The position numbers and the translations under genes are program-made. A DNA stretch of 7,648 nt from JAPOQD01 sp964620555 (lineage in GTDB: Bacteria; Pseudomonadota; Gammaproteobacteria; Pseudomonadales; Halieaceae): assembly GCA_964620555.1 (NCBI GenBank), contig CAZUGZ010000061.1, positions 1 to 7,648 of the forward strand, given 5' to 3'. Shown one piece after another: positions 7,198 to 7,648 of this stretch (the stretch's first letter is position 1; the number at the start of each line of letters is the position of its first letter). A model generated the notes under the pieces. It worked only from the letters and a program-made list of their open reading frames with translations, was not told the origin of the DNA and did not search any database.

Positions 7198-7648
7198 GTG
7201 CGGCGCATCGCAATCGTCGGCGGCGGCATTTCCGGGCTGGGTGCCGCATGGGCGCTGCATCACCACCCGGACCGATTTGATTTCCGGCTGTTCGAGGCCC
7301 AGGACCGGATTGGCGGAAATGCGATTACGGTCGATATGCCCCAGGATGACGGCAGCTCGATACCCTTTGACATTTCCGTCACTGCCTGTATTCCGTCGAT
7401 TTACCATCACCTCGTGTTGTTGATGAAACAGTTCGGAATCGAACTGGTCGACACCAGGTTCAGTTACAGTGTGAAGTACCGCGGCCAGGTTTATGCCCAC
7501 GATTTCGATTCCGACATCAGGGAGCAGTTGCAACCCGAGATTGCAAAGTTCCAGAGGGTCCTGAGGCGCCTGCACTGGTTCGGCCCGCTCACCAGTTCCC
7601 GTTCGAAGTTCGTGAACGCCCTCAACCCGTTCAATTACATCAGCATGG
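7198..7648 (+). CDS. FAD-dependent oxidoreductase / amine-oxidase-like flavoprotein (N-terminal part, cut by window end)
   Basis: The first 150 residues are visible. Residues 4-20 (IAIVGGGISGLGAAWAL) form the beta-alpha-beta dinucleotide fold with G8-x-G10-x-x-G13. Glu33, at the end of the second strand, would bind the FAD ribose. R37-x-GG (37-40, DRIGGNAIT) completes the signature of NAD(P)/FAD-dependent amine-oxidase-like flavoproteins such as COG2907. Beyond this the FDISVTACIPSIYHHLV and TRFSYSVKYRG segments resemble the FAD-contact region of that group, although a Ser replaces the usual glycine after the FDI. Substrate is unknown. The start is GTG at 7198, supported by AGGGA (7185-7189) 8 nt upstream and by the fold beginning at residue 4. 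The 20-bp gap to the STAS gene suggests one operon. Confidence 0.85.
   Translation, partial: MRRIAIVGGGISGLGAAWALHHHPDRFDFRLFEAQDRIGGNAITVDMPQDDGSSIPFDISVTACIPSIYHHLVLLMKQFGIELVDTRFSYSVKYRGQVYAHDFDSDIREQLQPEIAKFQRVLRRLHWFGPLTSSRSKFVNALNPFNYISM

Overview
The window reads as a GC-rich chromosomal segment of a free-living gammaproteobacterium. I infer this from the K34-type elongation factor P, the proton-translocating transhydrogenase, the NhaC-type antiporter and codon use that is even throughout. A marine or halophilic lineage is plausible but unproven. There are no rRNA or tRNA genes, insertion sequences, CRISPR arrays or prophage signs. All large genes are intact except the last, which is cut by the window edge.

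Layout. A rho-independent terminator (47-81) closes something upstream of the window. It is followed by efp (124-693, +), which converges on nhaC (727-2181, -) across only 33 bp. A 262-bp divergent control region (2182-2443) separates nhaC from a three-gene transhydrogenase operon: pntAa (2444-3586), pntAb (3586-3873) and pntB (3879-5231), all +. This region carries outward-facing -10 elements for both directions and a 15-codon mini-ORF in the nhaC leader. After a 162-bp gap with a candidate sigma-70 promoter comes an Amt-family ammonium transporter (5394-6773, +). A near-consensus promoter directly after its stop then drives a small STAS-domain anti-sigma-factor-antagonist-like gene (6839-7177, +). 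This is followed after 20 bp by the start of an FAD-dependent oxidoreductase (7198 to beyond 7648, +).

How the genes fit together. Pnt uses the proton motive force to make NADPH from NADH. NhaC couples Na+ and H+ gradients and shares a control region with pnt, so the left-centre is an ion-gradient and redox block. The amt gene supplies ammonium, whose assimilation by glutamate synthase or GDH uses NADPH; co-regulation is inference only. The STAS-flavoprotein pair looks like a separate transcription unit of unknown role, and it is the least conventional part of the window.

No clear new biological system is visible. The points most worth checking are the absence of histidines from the core of the Pnt membrane domain, the apparently leaderless mini-ORF upstream of nhaC, and the STAS-flavoprotein operon.
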